Below, in pieces: positions 49,833 through 60,226 of a stretch of DNA of 64,000 bases. Position 1 is the first letter of the stretch; every line of letters starts with the position of its first letter. The notes under the pieces are model-generated. The model was given only the letters and a program-made list of their open reading frames with translations. It did not search any database and was not told where the DNA came from. The stretch is from Haloferax marinum. Its GTDB lineage: Archaea; Halobacteriota; Halobacteria; Halobacteriales; Haloferacaceae. The DNA lies in the NCBI RefSeq assembly GCF_009674625.1, contig NZ_WKJQ01000001.1:2604001-2668000 (forward strand). Direction: 5' to 3'. The translations under genes were made by a program, and so were the position numbers.

Positions 49833-52088
49833 ATGGGACTGGACGACGATTCACGGGAATATCACCGGCGTGACCCGCCTGGTAAAATCGAGATTGCGAC
49901 GACAAAGCCGACGAACACACAACGGGACCTGAGTCTCGCGTACTCACCGGGCGTGGCGGCACCGTGCCGTGACATCGCCGACGACGAGGACGCGGCCTAC
50001 GAGTACACCTCGAAGGGGAACCTCGTGGGTGTCGTCTCGAACGGGACGGCCGTCCTCGGACTCGGAGACATCGGCGCATCGGCGTCGAAACCCGTCATGG
50101 AGGGGAAGGGCGTCTTGTTCAAGCGCTTCGCCGACATCGACGTGTTCGACATCGAACTCGACATCACCGACGTCGACGACTTCGTCGCCGCGACGAAGGC
50201 GATGGAACCGACGTTCGGTGGCATCAATCTGGAGGACATCAAGGCTCCGGAGTGTTTCGAGATCGAACAACAACTCCGCGAGCAGATGGACATCCCCGTC
50301 TTCCACGACGACCAGCACGGGACGGCCATCATCTCCGGTGCGGCCCTCCTCAACGCGGCAGACATCCTCGACAAGGAACTCGACGAACTCGACATCGTCT
50401 TCTCCGGTGCGGGTGCGTCCGCACTCGCCACGGCACGGTTCTACGTCTCGCTCGGCGCGAAGAAAGAGAACATCACGATGTGCGACTCCTCTGGCATCAT
50501 CACCGAGTCGCGCGTCGAAGCAGGCGACGTCAACAAGTACAAAGCCGAGTTCGCCCAGCCAGTCGAAGAGGGCGACCTCGCCGACGCCATGGCGGGTGCG
50601 GACGTCTTCGCCGGCCTGTCTATCGGCGGTATCGTCTCCCAAGAGATGGTCCAGTCGATGGCCGAAGACCCCATCATCTTCGCGATGGCGAACCCGGACC
50701 CCGAAATCACCTACGAGGACGCCAAGAGCGCCCGTGACGACACGGTCATCATGGCCACGGGGCGCTCCGACTACCCGAACCAGGTGAACAACGTCCTCGG
50801 ATTCCCGTTCATCTTCCGCGGCGCACTCGACGTGCGGGCGACCGAAATCAACGAGGCGATGAAGCGCGCGGCCGCCGAGGCACTCGCAGAACTCGCCCGA
50901 CAGGACGTGCCCGACGCCGTCGTCAAAGCCTACGGCGACCACCCGCTGCAGTTCGGTCCCGACTACCTCATCCCCAAGCCGCTCGACCCCCGCGTGCTGT
51001 TCGAAGTCGCGCCGGCGGTCGCACAGGCGGCACAGACCTCTGGTGCGGCCCGCAAGCGTCTCGACATGAACGAGTACCGCGAGCGCCTCGAGGCACGCCT
51101 CGGGAAATCTCGCGAGATGATGCGCGTCGTCCTCAACAAGGCGAAGTCCAATCCGAAGCGGGTCGCACTCGCCGAGGGAACCAACGAGAAGATGATTCGG
51201 GCGGCCTACCAGATGCAAGAAGAAGGCATCGCCCAGCCCATCCTCATCGGCAACACCAAACGCATCCTCCGGAAGGCCGAAGAGTTGGGCCTCGATTTCG
51301 ACCCCACCATCGCCAACCCGCGTGACGGCGAGTGGGACCACTACGCCGACCGACTGTACGAACTCCGCCAGCGAAAGGGCATCACGGAGTCCGAGGCGAG
51401 CGAACTCATCCGCCGCGACTCCAACTACTTCGCCAGCATCATGGTCGAGACGGGCGACGCCGACGCGATGCTCACGGGGCTTACCCACCACTATCCCGCT
51501 GGGCTTCGGCCACCGCTGCAGGTCGTCGGCACTGCCGAGGACGCGAACTACGCGGCCGGTGTCTACATGATGACGTTCAAGAACCGCGTGGTCTTCTGTG
51601 CCGACACGACGGTCAACCTCGACCCCGACGAGGAGATTCTCGCGGAGATTACGAAACACACCGCGAAACTCGCCCGCCGGTTCAACATCGAACCGCGTGC
51701 GGCGCTCCTCTCGTACTCTAACTTCGGCAGCGTCAACAACGAAGGGACGGCAAAGCCCCGTAACGCGGCCAAGTTGCTGCAGGACGACCCAGAAGTCGAC
51801 TTCCCCGTCGACGGCGAGATGCAGGCCGACACGGCACTCGTCGAGGACATCCTCGAAGGGACCTACGACTTCGCAGAACTCGAAGAACCGGCGAACGTGC
51901 TCATCTTCCCGAACCTCGAAGCGGGGAACATCGGTTACAAACTCCTCCAGCGCCTCGGCGGTGCAGAGGCCATCGGCCCGATGCTCGTCGGCATGGACAA
52001 ACCGGTCCACGTCCTCCAGCGCGGCGACGAAGTGAAAGACATCGTCAACCTCGCGGCGACGGCAGTCGTGGACGCGCAAGAAGAGTAA
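49833..52088 (+). CDS. maeB: NADP-dependent malic enzyme with phosphotransacetylase domain (MaeB type)
   Basis: 751 residues. Residues 1-~400 are the malic enzyme (malate to pyruvate + CO2): [42 protein letters not shown], the Mg/Asp-bearing [10 protein letters not shown] and NAD(P)-loop [15 protein letters not shown]. Residues ~430-751 resemble phosphate acetyltransferase: [50 protein letters not shown]; in MaeB proteins this domain is not usually catalytic but allosteric (acetyl-CoA sensing). Full length, typical of haloarchaea. Followed by a hairpin-T-tract terminator. Confidence 0.95.
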   Translation: MGLDDDSREYHRRDPPGKIEIATTKPTNTQRDLSLAYSPGVAAPCRDIADDEDAAYEYTSKGNLVGVVSNGTAVLGLGDIGASASKPVMEGKGVLFKRFADIDVFDIELDITDVDDFVAATKAMEPTFGGINLEDIKAPECFEIEQQLREQMDIPVFHDDQHGTAIISGAALLNAADILDKELDELDIVFSGAGASALATARFYVSLGAKKENITMCDSSGIITESRVEAGDVNKYKAEFAQPVEEGDLADAMAGADVFAGLSIGGIVSQEMVQSMAEDPIIFAMANPDPEITYEDAKSARDDTVIMATGRSDYPNQVNNVLGFPFIFRGALDVRATEINEAMKRAAAEALAELARQDVPDAVVKAYGDHPLQFGPDYLIPKPLDPRVLFEVAPAVAQAAQTSGAARKRLDMNEYRERLEARLGKSREMMRVVLNKAKSNPKRVALAEGTNEKMIRAAYQMQEEGIAQPILIGNTKRILRKAEELGLDFDPTIANPRDGEWDHYADRLYELRQRKGITESEASELIRRDSNYFASIMVETGDADAMLTGLTHHYPAGLRPPLQVVGTAEDANYAAGVYMMTFKNRVVFCADTTVNLDPDEEILAEITKHTAKLARRFNIEPRAALLSYSNFGSVNNEGTAKPRNAAKLLQDDPEVDFPVDGEMQADTALVEDILEGTYDFAELEEPANVLIFPNLEAGNIGYKLLQRLGGAEAIGPMLVGMDKPVHVLQRGDEVKDIVNLAATAVVDAQEE

Positions 52089-52106
52089 GGCGGTAACCGC
52101 ACGGAA

Positions 52107-52137
52107 CCGAACCGAGCGTAGCGAGGTTCGGATTTTT
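52107..52137 (+). terminator. Hairpin plus T-tract after maeB
   Basis: CCGAACC (52107-52113) pairs with GGTTCGG (52125-52131), followed by ATTTTTCC and, 15 bp on, another ATTTTT. Confidence 0.6.
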
Positions 52138-52262
52138 CCCTCCAGATTTTTGCGGTGACGGTGAGCGAAGCGAACCCGAACCGGAAAGAGGTGGTGCGAC
52201 GCCCCTGCGCCGACAGCGCAATCGGGGCATGTGTTCAAGAACATACGTGCGAGAATCGTTCC

Positions 52263-53039
52263 ATGGAGGTTACACTCGCCGCCGCGGCACTCGTCTTCGG
52301 TATCGTCGCGCTCGGCGGTTTCGTCACTGGCGTCAACGGATTCGGATTCTCTGTCGTCGGCACCGCGCTTCTCGCGGCCACGATTGGGCCGCAGACGGCC
52401 GTCGTCGTGATGATTCTCCCAATTCTCGCAGGAAACGTCTCGCTCGTCCGTGAACTCGACCGGACGAGTATGCAATCGTGTGTTCGTCGGTTCTGGCCCT
52501 ACGTCGCCGGGGCACTCGTCGGGACCGTCGTCGGCATGCTTTTGTTGTCGGTGATTCCGACCCAACCACTGACGCTCGCACTCGGGGTGTTCGTCCTCGT
52601 CTACGTCGCCTTTTCCCAACCGTGGGTGTCGATTCCCGGTGAGCGACGACTCCGAACACTCTGTTTCACCGATGGAACCGGGATGAAAGCGGCCCTCGGC
52701 CTCGTCTCCGGTCTCGTCTTCGGCGCGAGTAACGTCGGCGTGCAGGTCATCGCCTACCTCCAGTCGCTGGAGTTAGACCGACAAACGTTCGTCGGCGTCG
52801 TCGCGATGATTTTCCTCGGTATCTCGACGGTCCGGGTCGTGATGGCGTCCGCTCTCGGCCTGTTCGGTGGGGGCGACGTCTTGCTGTTGTCTGCTGTCGC
52901 GGCCGTGCCTGGACTCCTCGGTGTGAGCGCTGGAAAGTGGGTCCGGCCACGACTACCTGTGTCGTACCAGCAGGTCGGCACGATGGGGCTCCTGTTCGTC
53001 ATCGGTCTCCGACTAACGAGTCGGGGAATCGGATTTTGA
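52263..53039 (+). CDS. TauE/SafE-family membrane transporter
   Basis: 258 residues from ATG 52263, eight or more helices. GVNGFGFSVVGTALLAATIGP and GLVFGASNVGVQVIAYLQSL are the two inverted-repeat signatures of TauE/SafE sulfite/organosulfonate exporters. The anion (sulfite, sulfoacetate or other) is not shown. The first 108 nt of the frame (52155-52262) are not likely coding. Convergent with the RNase H-like gene. Confidence 0.85.
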   Translation: MEVTLAAAALVFGIVALGGFVTGVNGFGFSVVGTALLAATIGPQTAVVVMILPILAGNVSLVRELDRTSMQSCVRRFWPYVAGALVGTVVGMLLLSVIPTQPLTLALGVFVLVYVAFSQPWVSIPGERRLRTLCFTDGTGMKAALGLVSGLVFGASNVGVQVIAYLQSLELDRQTFVGVVAMIFLGISTVRVVMASALGLFGGGDVLLLSAVAAVPGLLGVSAGKWVRPRLPVSYQQVGTMGLLFVIGLRLTSRGIGF

Positions 53040-53045
53040 GGAGGG

Positions 53046-53684
53046 TCAGTCGCCCGCCCGGCCTTCGAACCGAGACGGTGGGAGGTAACTCACGTCGGTG
53101 TCGCTCTCGGTGTCGAAGTCGAGCGGTTCGGGGAGGACACAGCGGTCGGCCTGCCTGTTGACGTGTTCGTACTCCGCGGGTGAGTTGGCGAGTGGGTGTG
53201 CCGGGTTGTCCCTGCTGTCGATGCGGGCGGCGCGCACCTCGTCGAAGCCGGCGATTCGGGCCTGAATCCCGCGCCAGTGGTGTTCGCTACCTGGTGGGAC
53301 GACGATTCGCTTCGGTGACTTCCAGTCGGGGTGGTTGCCGGCGAGAACGGCGTTGTTCACGTTCGCGGCGAGGTCGTCGTGGTCGACGAGGACACCGACG
53401 CGGGAACCCGGCGGTGCACGGTGAGCGAGGACGTCCAATCCGAGGTGGAGCGCCCGATACTCCGAGATGTTGTTGTTCGGAGCAGCGTCGGAGAATGCGA
53501 TACGGGCGACTCGCTCACCGTCACGGGTTTCTATTACGGCACCGAGTCCGCCGCCGTTCGGTCGGTACGACCCGTCTGTCGCCACGTAGAAGTGACGGTG
53601 ATGGGTCCGCGGTGGGTGCGCGATGTGGGGCGTTGGCGAGTCGTCGAACAAGTCCCTGAGGGTGGGACGGCCGGTCACGGCCAT
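53046..53684 (-). CDS. RNase H-like (RNase HI-type) protein
   Basis: 212 residues from ATG 53684; a TATA-like TTTATTA (53707-53713) sits ~26 nt before it, so leaderless. The RNase H core is present: ATDGSYRPNGGGLGAVI (Asp), NNNISEYRALHLGLD (Glu), GVLVDHDDLAAN (Asp) and a later acidic segment. It has an N-terminal 30-residue extension and a long Pro/Asp C-terminal tail. May remove RNA in RNA-DNA hybrids; haloarchaea often have several RNase H-like paralogs. Confidence 0.85.
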   Translation of the reverse strand: MAVTGRPTLRDLFDDSPTPHIAHPPRTHHRHFYVATDGSYRPNGGGLGAVIETRDGERVARIAFSDAAPNNNISEYRALHLGLDVLAHRAPPGSRVGVLVDHDDLAANVNNAVLAGNHPDWKSPKRIVVPPGSEHHWRGIQARIAGFDEVRAARIDSRDNPAHPLANSPAEYEHVNRQADRCVLPEPLDFDTESDTDVSYLPPSRFEGRAGD

Positions 53685-53706
53685 ACGAATCGTTCGGAGA
53701 TGGTCG

Positions 53707-53713
53707 ATAATAA
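53707..53713 (-). promoter_or_regulatory. TATA box for the RNase H-like gene
   Basis: TTTATTA on the minus strand, centred ~26 nt before ATG 53684. Confidence 0.55.
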
Positions 53714-53744
53714 ACATACCCCGTCCCTGCGGGCGAATATTGCT

Positions 53745-53770
53745 ATATTATATAACTAGAATATATATAG
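53745..53770 (+). promoter_or_regulatory. Promoter region of the peptide ABC operon
   Basis: Two TATA-like runs, TATATTATATAAC (about 53743-53755) and AATATATATAG (about 53760-53770), lie 65-90 nt before ATG 53836, implying a 40-60-nt leader, or two promoters. Confidence 0.45.
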
Positions 53771-53835
53771 CCAAATCGGGGAAACGACTAGGGAAAGACA
53801 ATGGATATAAGAACGGCCGACGCAATCTTTCTCCG

Positions 53836-55473
53836 ATGACTGATAGCAATTCTCACATCGGACGTCGGTCCTACTTGAAGCTCGCTGGAGGCGCTGCGGC
53901 CTCCGCTGCACTCGCCGGTTGTACCGGTGGCGGTGACGAAGAGGAGACGACGACGGCAGCAGAAGAGACGACGACGGAAACTGGCGGCGAAGAGACGACG
54001 ACCTCGACGCCAGAAGAATCGACCGAACCGTTCAACGTGACGATTACGCAAGGCCAGATGCCTTCGGGTCTCGACCCGCAGGACCACCGTGAGACGCCGA
54101 CAGACATCGTCGTTCTGCACGCGTACGATGGTGTACTGACCCGTGACGCAACCGGTGCGATGCAGACTGCACTCGCGACGAACTACGAGCGAATCGAGGG
54201 CGAAAACGCCGTTCGGTTCGACATCCGTGAGGGCGTCACGTTCCACAACGGCGAGGAACTCACGCCCGAAGACGTCGCGTTCAGTATCAACCGCGTCGTC
54301 GACGAGGACGTCAGCTTCGCGAGCCCACAGTCCGACCAGCTCGCTGGCGTCGCCAGCGCAGAGGTCATCGAGGGCGAGAACGCCGTGAAGGTGAACAACT
54401 CGTCGCTCAACCCCATCGTCTTCTCCGAATTTGCGACCTATCTCGACGTGATGCAGCAGTCGTGGGTCGAAGGGAACAGCAAGGCGTTCATCAGCCAGAA
54501 CATGAACGGAACGGGTCCGTTCAAACTCGACTCCTACACCGAAGACGAGGAAGTCGTCCTCTCGCGCTACGAGGATTACTGGAAGGAACCTGCAGCGGTC
54601 GAGACGCTCACCTTCCGCGCCGCATCCGAAGCGAGTACGCGTGTGAACCAACTCCTGCAGGGCGAGACGGACGTCATCGTCAACGTCCCGCCGCAGGAAG
54701 TCCAGCGTGTCAACAACAACGAGAACACCCGTGTCGCCGCGGCACCATCGACGCGTATCATCTACAACGCGATGCGCTACGACGTCGAACCGTTCGACTC
54801 CGTGAAGTTCCGCCAGGCGATGAACTACGCCATCGACCTCGAGAGCATCGTCCAGAACGTTCTCGGTGGCTTCGGTGCGCAGACGAGTCAACCGACGCTT
54901 CCCGAGTTCGTCGGCCACAACGAAGACCTCGACCCGTACCCGTACGACCCCGAGATGGCCGAACAACTCGTCGAAGAGTCCGGCTACGCCGGCGCAGAAA
55001 TCGAACTCAACACGCCGGTCGGCCGCTACCTGAAAGACCTCGAAATCTCGCAGGCAGTCGCAGGATACATCGACGAACTCCCGAACGTGTCGGCGTCGGT
55101 CCGCCAGCGCGACTTCGGTTCGCTCGTCGACGAACTCCTCGCCGGGTCCATCGAAGAACGCCCGCACTGGTTCCTCATTGGCTGGGGCGAAGCGACGTTC
55201 GACGGCGGTCTCGTCATGACGGCACTGCTGTCGTCTGAGGGACTGCTCACGACGTGGCAGAACGAAGAGTTCGACTCGCTCCTCGAACAGGCTGGCAACC
55301 AGTCCGGAGACGAACGCGACGCGACGCTCCAGGAAGCAAACACGCTGGCACACGAAGAGTGTCCGTGGATCTTCCTGAACCAGCAGTTCAGTGTCTACGG
55401 CGTCAACGACTCCATCGCGTGGGAAGCCCGCTCCGACGAGCGTATCGATGCGTACGACATGAGCCTGAAGTAG
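53836..55473 (+). CDS. dppA: Peptide/oligopeptide ABC transporter, substrate-binding lipoprotein
   Basis: 545 residues from ATG 53836. Tat signal RRSYLKLAGGAAASAALAGC with Cys29 lipidated, then a Glu/Thr linker (EEETTTAAEETTTETGGEE). SBP_bac_5 signatures: VAFSINRVVDEDVSFASP, NMNGTGPFKLDSYTEDEE and LLTTWQNEEFDSLLEQAG. First of a five-gene operon; binds peptides outside the cell. Specific peptide class unknown. Confidence 0.93.
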   Translation: MTDSNSHIGRRSYLKLAGGAAASAALAGCTGGGDEEETTTAAEETTTETGGEETTTSTPEESTEPFNVTITQGQMPSGLDPQDHRETPTDIVVLHAYDGVLTRDATGAMQTALATNYERIEGENAVRFDIREGVTFHNGEELTPEDVAFSINRVVDEDVSFASPQSDQLAGVASAEVIEGENAVKVNNSSLNPIVFSEFATYLDVMQQSWVEGNSKAFISQNMNGTGPFKLDSYTEDEEVVLSRYEDYWKEPAAVETLTFRAASEASTRVNQLLQGETDVIVNVPPQEVQRVNNNENTRVAAAPSTRIIYNAMRYDVEPFDSVKFRQAMNYAIDLESIVQNVLGGFGAQTSQPTLPEFVGHNEDLDPYPYDPEMAEQLVEESGYAGAEIELNTPVGRYLKDLEISQAVAGYIDELPNVSASVRQRDFGSLVDELLAGSIEERPHWFLIGWGEATFDGGLVMTALLSSEGLLTTWQNEEFDSLLEQAGNQSGDERDATLQEANTLAHEECPWIFLNQQFSVYGVNDSIAWEARSDERIDAYDMSLK

Positions 55474-55476
55474 TCG

Positions 55477-56475
55477 ATGTCACTGTCGAGGTTCCTCATC
55501 AAACGCTCGCTCCAGGGGCTGTTCGTCATCTGGGGGGTCATCACGGTCGTCTTCGGTCTCCGGTTTATCTCACCGGGGGACCCGGCGAACGTGCTGTTAC
55601 CGCCCGACGTCGACCCGGAGGTCAGAGCGCAGGTCATCGCGGAACTCGGGCTCAACGAACCCCTGTACGTCCAGTACTGGGAGTTCATCTCGGGCATCCC
55701 GTTCGGTGACCTCGGGCTCTCACTCGTGACGAGAACGCCAGTCGCGTCTCGCGTCGTCACGAAACTCCCGGCCACACTCGAACTGGCGATTGCAGCGACT
55801 ATCGTCGCAGTCATCATCGCGATTCCGCTGGGCGTCGTCTCAGCGACGCGACGACACGAACCCGCCGACTACGGCGCGACGGTGTTCTCGCTGGTCGGCA
55901 TCAGTACGCCGAACTTCTGGCTGGGCGTGATGCTCATCCTGGTGCTCGCGGTGCAACTGAACCTGTTTCCGACGAGTCAGCGTCCCATCGGTATCGATGG
56001 CATCCTCTTGCTCGTCCTCGATGGGGACCTCGGCGCGGCAGCAGATGGACTCGGCACGTGGTTGTGGCACATCACACTGCCCGCGATTACTCTGGGGACC
56101 TACTTCACCGCGCTCATCACGCGTCTCACTCGCAGCGGTATGCTCGACCAGTTAGGTCGAACGTACGTCAGAGCATCGCGAGCGAAGGGCCTTCCCGAGA
56201 CACTCGTCCGCTACAAGCACGTGCTTCGAAACACACTCATCCCGGTTATCACCGTCATCGGCCTGCAACTCGGTACGCTCATCGGTGGTGCTGTCATCAC
56301 CGAGGCCGTCTTCGCGTGGCCGGGACTGGGGACGTTAATCATCAACAGCATCAACGCACGCGACTGGCCGGTCCTTCAGGGGTCGCTCATCGTCGTCGCA
56401 GTTGGTTTCGTCCTCGTGAACATCCTCGTAGACGCGCTGTACGCCTACGTCAACCCACAGGTGGCCTACGATTGA
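55477..56475 (+). CDS. dppB: Peptide ABC transporter, permease (DppB type)
   Basis: 332 residues. Six helices; N-terminal MSLSRFLIKRSLQGLFVIWG is the DppB anchor. Coupling loop: YVRASRAKGLPETLVRYKHVLRN, with EAA-like ARAKGL. VSATRRHEPADYGATVFSL and ITEAVFAWPGLGTLI also match. Starts 3 nt after the dppA stop. Confidence 0.94.
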   Translation: MSLSRFLIKRSLQGLFVIWGVITVVFGLRFISPGDPANVLLPPDVDPEVRAQVIAELGLNEPLYVQYWEFISGIPFGDLGLSLVTRTPVASRVVTKLPATLELAIAATIVAVIIAIPLGVVSATRRHEPADYGATVFSLVGISTPNFWLGVMLILVLAVQLNLFPTSQRPIGIDGILLLVLDGDLGAAADGLGTWLWHITLPAITLGTYFTALITRLTRSGMLDQLGRTYVRASRAKGLPETLVRYKHVLRNTLIPVITVIGLQLGTLIGGAVITEAVFAWPGLGTLIINSINARDWPVLQGSLIVVAVGFVLVNILVDALYAYVNPQVAYD

Positions 56476-56491
56476 ACCAGGCCGTTAATCG

Positions 56492-57556
56492 ATGATATCG
56501 GAACGAACAATCAGAAACCTTCGCCGGGAACTAAACCGAAGTTTTCTCGCGAAGATTGGCATCGCCGTCGTCGTCCTCATAGTAGCGATGGCCATCTTCG
56601 CGCCGTTTATCTCGCCGTATAGTCCGGGACAACAGAATCTCGAAAATGCACGCCAACCACCCCTCGGATTCAGCACGAAAGAGACCAAGGAGGTGACGAA
56701 GATGGACAACGGAAGTGTCGTCATCGAAGATGGCCAAGTCGTCACCGAAACACAAACGGTGTACACGAACGCCTCGGTGGCACACCCCCTCGGGACCGAC
56801 GGTAACGGGCGAGACATCCTCTCCCGTATCATCTACGGTGCCAGAACGTCCATCCTCGTCGGTCTGTTCGGCACGTCGCTCGCTGCACTCATCGGTGTCC
56901 TCGTCGGTCTCTCGGCGGGGTTCTACCGTGGGCGCGTCGACGACTTGCTGATGCGCGGAGCGGACATCATGCTCGCGTTCCCGTCGCTCGTCCTCGCAAT
57001 CGCCCTCGTGGGCGTCTGGGGGCAAGCACAGGCACCGATACCCGACCCGTTCGTCGTCTCCGGAATCGCACCAGCGTTCCGGTCCGCCATCGGGTTGTCG
57101 ACAGGGATGCCCGACACAATCGTCCTTCCGGGGACGGTTATCGTGGTCGTCGCCCTCGTCAACTGGGTGTGGTTCGCCCGTGTCGCACGCGGCGAAGCGC
57201 TCTCTATCCGCGAAGAGGAGTACGTGAAAGCCGCGCGCGCACTCGGTGCGAGCGACGGTCGGACGGTGCTTCGGCACGTCCTCCCCAACGCAATCACGCC
57301 AATTCTCGTGCTCGCGACGATTCAGGTCGCCGCGATTATCTTGCTGGAATCCGCACTGTCGTTCCTCGGCTTTTCCGGGGCCGACGTGTCGTGGGGCTTC
57401 GACATCGCACTCGGCCGGCAGTATCAGTCCACTGCGTGGTGGATTTCGACGATGCCCGGTCTCGCCATCGTGGTGACGGTCATCGGATTGAACCTCGTCG
57501 GCGATTGGCTCAGAGACGCACTCGACCCCGGTATCGAAGGGGAGGGAGGTGTCTGA
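56492..57556 (+). CDS. dppC: Peptide ABC transporter, permease (DppC type)
   Basis: 354 residues. N-terminal OppC-N domain helix KIGIAVVVLIVAMAIFAPFI, then a large extracellular loop carrying HPLGTDGNGRDILSRIIYGA, a DppC signature. Coupling loop YVKAARALGASDGRTVLRHVLPN. SFLGFSGADVSWGFDIALGR is the C-terminal motif. The stop overlaps the short upstream GTG of dppD; the chosen dppD start is 2 bp after it. Confidence 0.94.
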   Translation: MISERTIRNLRRELNRSFLAKIGIAVVVLIVAMAIFAPFISPYSPGQQNLENARQPPLGFSTKETKEVTKMDNGSVVIEDGQVVTETQTVYTNASVAHPLGTDGNGRDILSRIIYGARTSILVGLFGTSLAALIGVLVGLSAGFYRGRVDDLLMRGADIMLAFPSLVLAIALVGVWGQAQAPIPDPFVVSGIAPAFRSAIGLSTGMPDTIVLPGTVIVVVALVNWVWFARVARGEALSIREEEYVKAARALGASDGRTVLRHVLPNAITPILVLATIQVAAIILLESALSFLGFSGADVSWGFDIALGRQYQSTAWWISTMPGLAIVVTVIGLNLVGDWLRDALDPGIEGEGGV

Positions 57557-57557
57557 G

Positions 57558-58724
57558 ATGGCAAATCCCATCCTCAAGATTCGGAACCTGACGACCCGCT
57601 TTTTCACCGAAGAAGGGCAGGTCAACGCAGTCGAATCCGTCTCGTTCGACGTCGAAGACGGGGAAATCTTCGGTATCGTCGGCGAATCCGGGTCCGGAAA
57701 GTCGGTCACCGCGTTGTCGGTCATCGACCTCATCGAGTCACCCGGCCGCGTGACCGAAGGCGAAATCTGGTATCGCAACGAAGCGCTCGCAGAGGAGTTC
57801 CGTGGGTCGCGTCCAGCGGCCGTCGACGGCGACTTCGTCGACGTCCGACAACTCCCCGAAGGCGTCCGTCGGTCGCTTCGCGGTCCGTCGTTCAGCATGG
57901 TGTTTCAGGACCCGATGAGCAGTTTCAACCCGTCTCTCACCGTCGGCGAGCAGATCGCCGAAGCGGTAGAGGTCCAACGCCGTGCCCGGTCGAACCCGCG
58001 CAGCACTCGCTCGCGGACGCAAGGCTACGGCCTCGGGTCGCTCATCGCCGATACACTGCTCCCCTCGCAGAGTTACGTCTCCGAAGAGAGCATGGAGCGA
58101 GCAGTCGAACTGCTCGACCAGGTCGGAATTCCAGACCCGGAAGACCGGGCCGACGAGTACCCACACCAGTTCTCTGGTGGGATGCTCCAGCGAGCGATGA
58201 TTGCACAGGCGCTCGCCGGCGAACCCGACATCCTCGTCGCGGACGAACCGACGACGGCACTCGACGTGACGATTCAAGCGCAGATTCTCAACTTGCTCCG
58301 CGACCTGCAAGAACGCGAAGGCATGAGCATCCTGATGATTACTCACGACCTGGGCGTCATCGCTCGGATGTGTGACCGCGTCGGCGTCATGTACGCGGGA
58401 GAAATCGTCGAACGAGGCCCGCTCGGGGAGATATTCGACGCACCCGTTCACCCGTACACCCAAGGGTTGCTCGGGTCGATTCCGGACGTGGACGACCCTT
58501 CGACACGCCTCGAACCCATCTCGGGGAACGTCCCGAGTCTCATCGACTCGGAGATGCCAGACGCGTGTTACTTCGCAGACCGGTGTCCCAAAGCTATGAA
58601 CGACTGTCTGACTCGCATTCCGGAGTACGAACTCGACGGCCGACACAGTGTCCGCTGTGTACTCGCAGAGCGCGAGTACGACCCGACGGAGGCTATCGAC
58701 TCGGAGGTGTTGGCCGATGATTGA
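57558..58724 (+). CDS. dppD: Peptide ABC transporter, ATP-binding protein (DppD type)
   Basis: 388 residues from ATG 57558 ([19 protein letters not shown]). Walker [16 protein letters not shown]-loop [17 protein letters not shown], signature [16 protein letters not shown], Walker [14 protein letters not shown]-switch MITHDLGV. The oligo_HPY domain holds [14 protein letters not shown] with three Cys, possibly binding an Fe-S cluster or zinc. C-terminal tail ends in SEVLADD, part of an 18-bp repeat. Confidence 0.94.
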   Translation: MANPILKIRNLTTRFFTEEGQVNAVESVSFDVEDGEIFGIVGESGSGKSVTALSVIDLIESPGRVTEGEIWYRNEALAEEFRGSRPAAVDGDFVDVRQLPEGVRRSLRGPSFSMVFQDPMSSFNPSLTVGEQIAEAVEVQRRARSNPRSTRSRTQGYGLGSLIADTLLPSQSYVSEESMERAVELLDQVGIPDPEDRADEYPHQFSGGMLQRAMIAQALAGEPDILVADEPTTALDVTIQAQILNLLRDLQEREGMSILMITHDLGVIARMCDRVGVMYAGEIVERGPLGEIFDAPVHPYTQGLLGSIPDVDDPSTRLEPISGNVPSLIDSEMPDACYFADRCPKAMNDCLTRIPEYELDGRHSVRCVLAEREYDPTEAIDSEVLADD

Positions 58725-58782
58725 ACGACGTGAATCGTCGGCGTGCTCACCGGAACGGAGTTCTGGAGGTGTTGGCCGATGA
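58703..58782. repeat. 18-bp direct repeat GGAGGTGTTGGCCGATGA at dppD end and dppF start
   Basis: Copies at 58703-58720 and 58765-58782, 62 bp apart. The first spans the dppD stop region, the second contains the dppF ATG at 58779 and its upstream ribosome-binding-like GGAGG. Confidence 0.9.
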
Positions 58783-60110
58783 CTGAGCCACTCCTCGAAG
58801 TCCGTGACCTCCAGAAGTACTACTTCGAACGGGACACGTTCATCGACACGCTGCTCGGCCGCGAGCGGCAGAGCGTCAAAGCAGTAGACGGAATCTCGTT
58901 CGAAATCGAACCCGGTGAGACCCTGGGACTCGTCGGCGAGTCCGGCTGTGGGAAGTCGACGACCGGTGAGACGCTGCTTCGCCTCCGAGAGGCGACCGGA
59001 GGGTCGGTCCGTTTCGACGGGCAAGACGTCTTCGAGATGGACTCAGAGGAACTCAAGGCGTTCCGCAAGGACGTCCAAATCGTCTTCCAGGACCCGTTCT
59101 CGAGTCTCGACCCGCGGATGACTATCGGAGACATCATCGTCGAACCGCTGAAGATACACGACATCCCCGAGGACCCTGGCGACCAGTCGAAGCGTGAGTG
59201 GCGGCGCACCAAAGCGGGCGAGTTACTGAAGCGCGTCGGCCTCTCGGCCACGCAACTCGACCGGTACCCACACGAGTTCTCCGGTGGGCAGCGCCAGCGT
59301 ATCGGCATCGCCCGTGCACTCGCGCTCGAACCCGACTTCATCGTGCTCGACGAACCGGTGTCCGCGCTCGACGTGAGTGTCCAAGCACAGGTGCTGAACC
59401 TACTCGGCGACCTGCAAGAGGAGTTCGGTCTCACCTACCTCTTTATCGCTCACGACCTCTCGGTCGTCCGCCACATCTGTGACCGCGTCGCGGTGATGTA
59501 TCTCGGCAACATCGTCGAGTTCGGGCCGACCGACGAACTGTTCGAGTCGCCGAAACACCCCTACACGAAGGCACTCTTGGAGAGCGTCCCACGACCATCG
59601 ACGTCCGAACACGGCCGCCGCGTGGACGCACTCTCCGGCGACGTTCCGTCGCCGCGGAACCCACCGTCCGGATGTCGCTTCCGAACCCGTTGTCCGCAGG
59701 TCATCCCCCCGTCCGACCTCGACATCGACCAGGAGACGTACCGCGCCGTGATGGACCTCCGTGACGCACTCGTCGTCGGCGACGTCAACCCAGACCACAT
59801 CTGGGACGCCGCCGACCCCGAACGCGTCGACGAAGAAGCGTTCATCGACGAAGCACGGTCCCGCCACGTCGACGCCGAACTTCGCGGTGAAGTCGCCGGC
59901 GTGGTCGACACTGCGCTCGGATATCTCGCAGAGGGCGACGACGCACGGGCCGAAGAGACGCTCCGAAACCGATTCGAGAGTCCGTGTGAGACGCGACGCC
60001 CAGGCGTTGGCGACGCTACGCACCCTGCTGCGTGCCACCTCTACGAGGGTTCAGACGAGGTGACCGTCATCGAGACGAACGCGAGCGAACCGCTCGAAGC
60101 GGACGACTGA
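58779..60110 (+). CDS. dppF: Peptide ABC transporter, ATP-binding protein (DppF type)
   Basis: 443 residues from ATG 58779 ([20 protein letters not shown]); GGAGGTG lies 9 nt before. Walker [15 protein letters not shown]-loop [16 protein letters not shown], signature [16 protein letters not shown], Walker [13 protein letters not shown], switch [10 protein letters not shown]. The C-terminal region has [10 protein letters not shown], then about 100 extra acidic residues, then [18 protein letters not shown], so the cysteine motif is split by an insertion compared with bacterial DppF. The frame's extension to 58743 is unused. Confidence 0.93.
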   Translation: MTEPLLEVRDLQKYYFERDTFIDTLLGRERQSVKAVDGISFEIEPGETLGLVGESGCGKSTTGETLLRLREATGGSVRFDGQDVFEMDSEELKAFRKDVQIVFQDPFSSLDPRMTIGDIIVEPLKIHDIPEDPGDQSKREWRRTKAGELLKRVGLSATQLDRYPHEFSGGQRQRIGIARALALEPDFIVLDEPVSALDVSVQAQVLNLLGDLQEEFGLTYLFIAHDLSVVRHICDRVAVMYLGNIVEFGPTDELFESPKHPYTKALLESVPRPSTSEHGRRVDALSGDVPSPRNPPSGCRFRTRCPQVIPPSDLDIDQETYRAVMDLRDALVVGDVNPDHIWDAADPERVDEEAFIDEARSRHVDAELRGEVAGVVDTALGYLAEGDDARAEETLRNRFESPCETRRPGVGDATHPAACHLYEGSDEVTVIETNASEPLEADD

Positions 60111-60226
60111 GCGAACTTCAGTCGGTCGTTTTTCTCCACTGCTCTCCGTTCGGTGAGTCACACGTCTGTTCCGGCGAAACCGCCACACATCGAAACGTTC
60201 AGGCCCCCACCGAGCACATCACCGCT

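Noticed and set aside
49944-52619. 891-codon minus-strand frame over maeB and the TauE gene
   Set aside because: A long antisense shadow typical of GC-rich haloarchaeal genes; no motif and no promoter.
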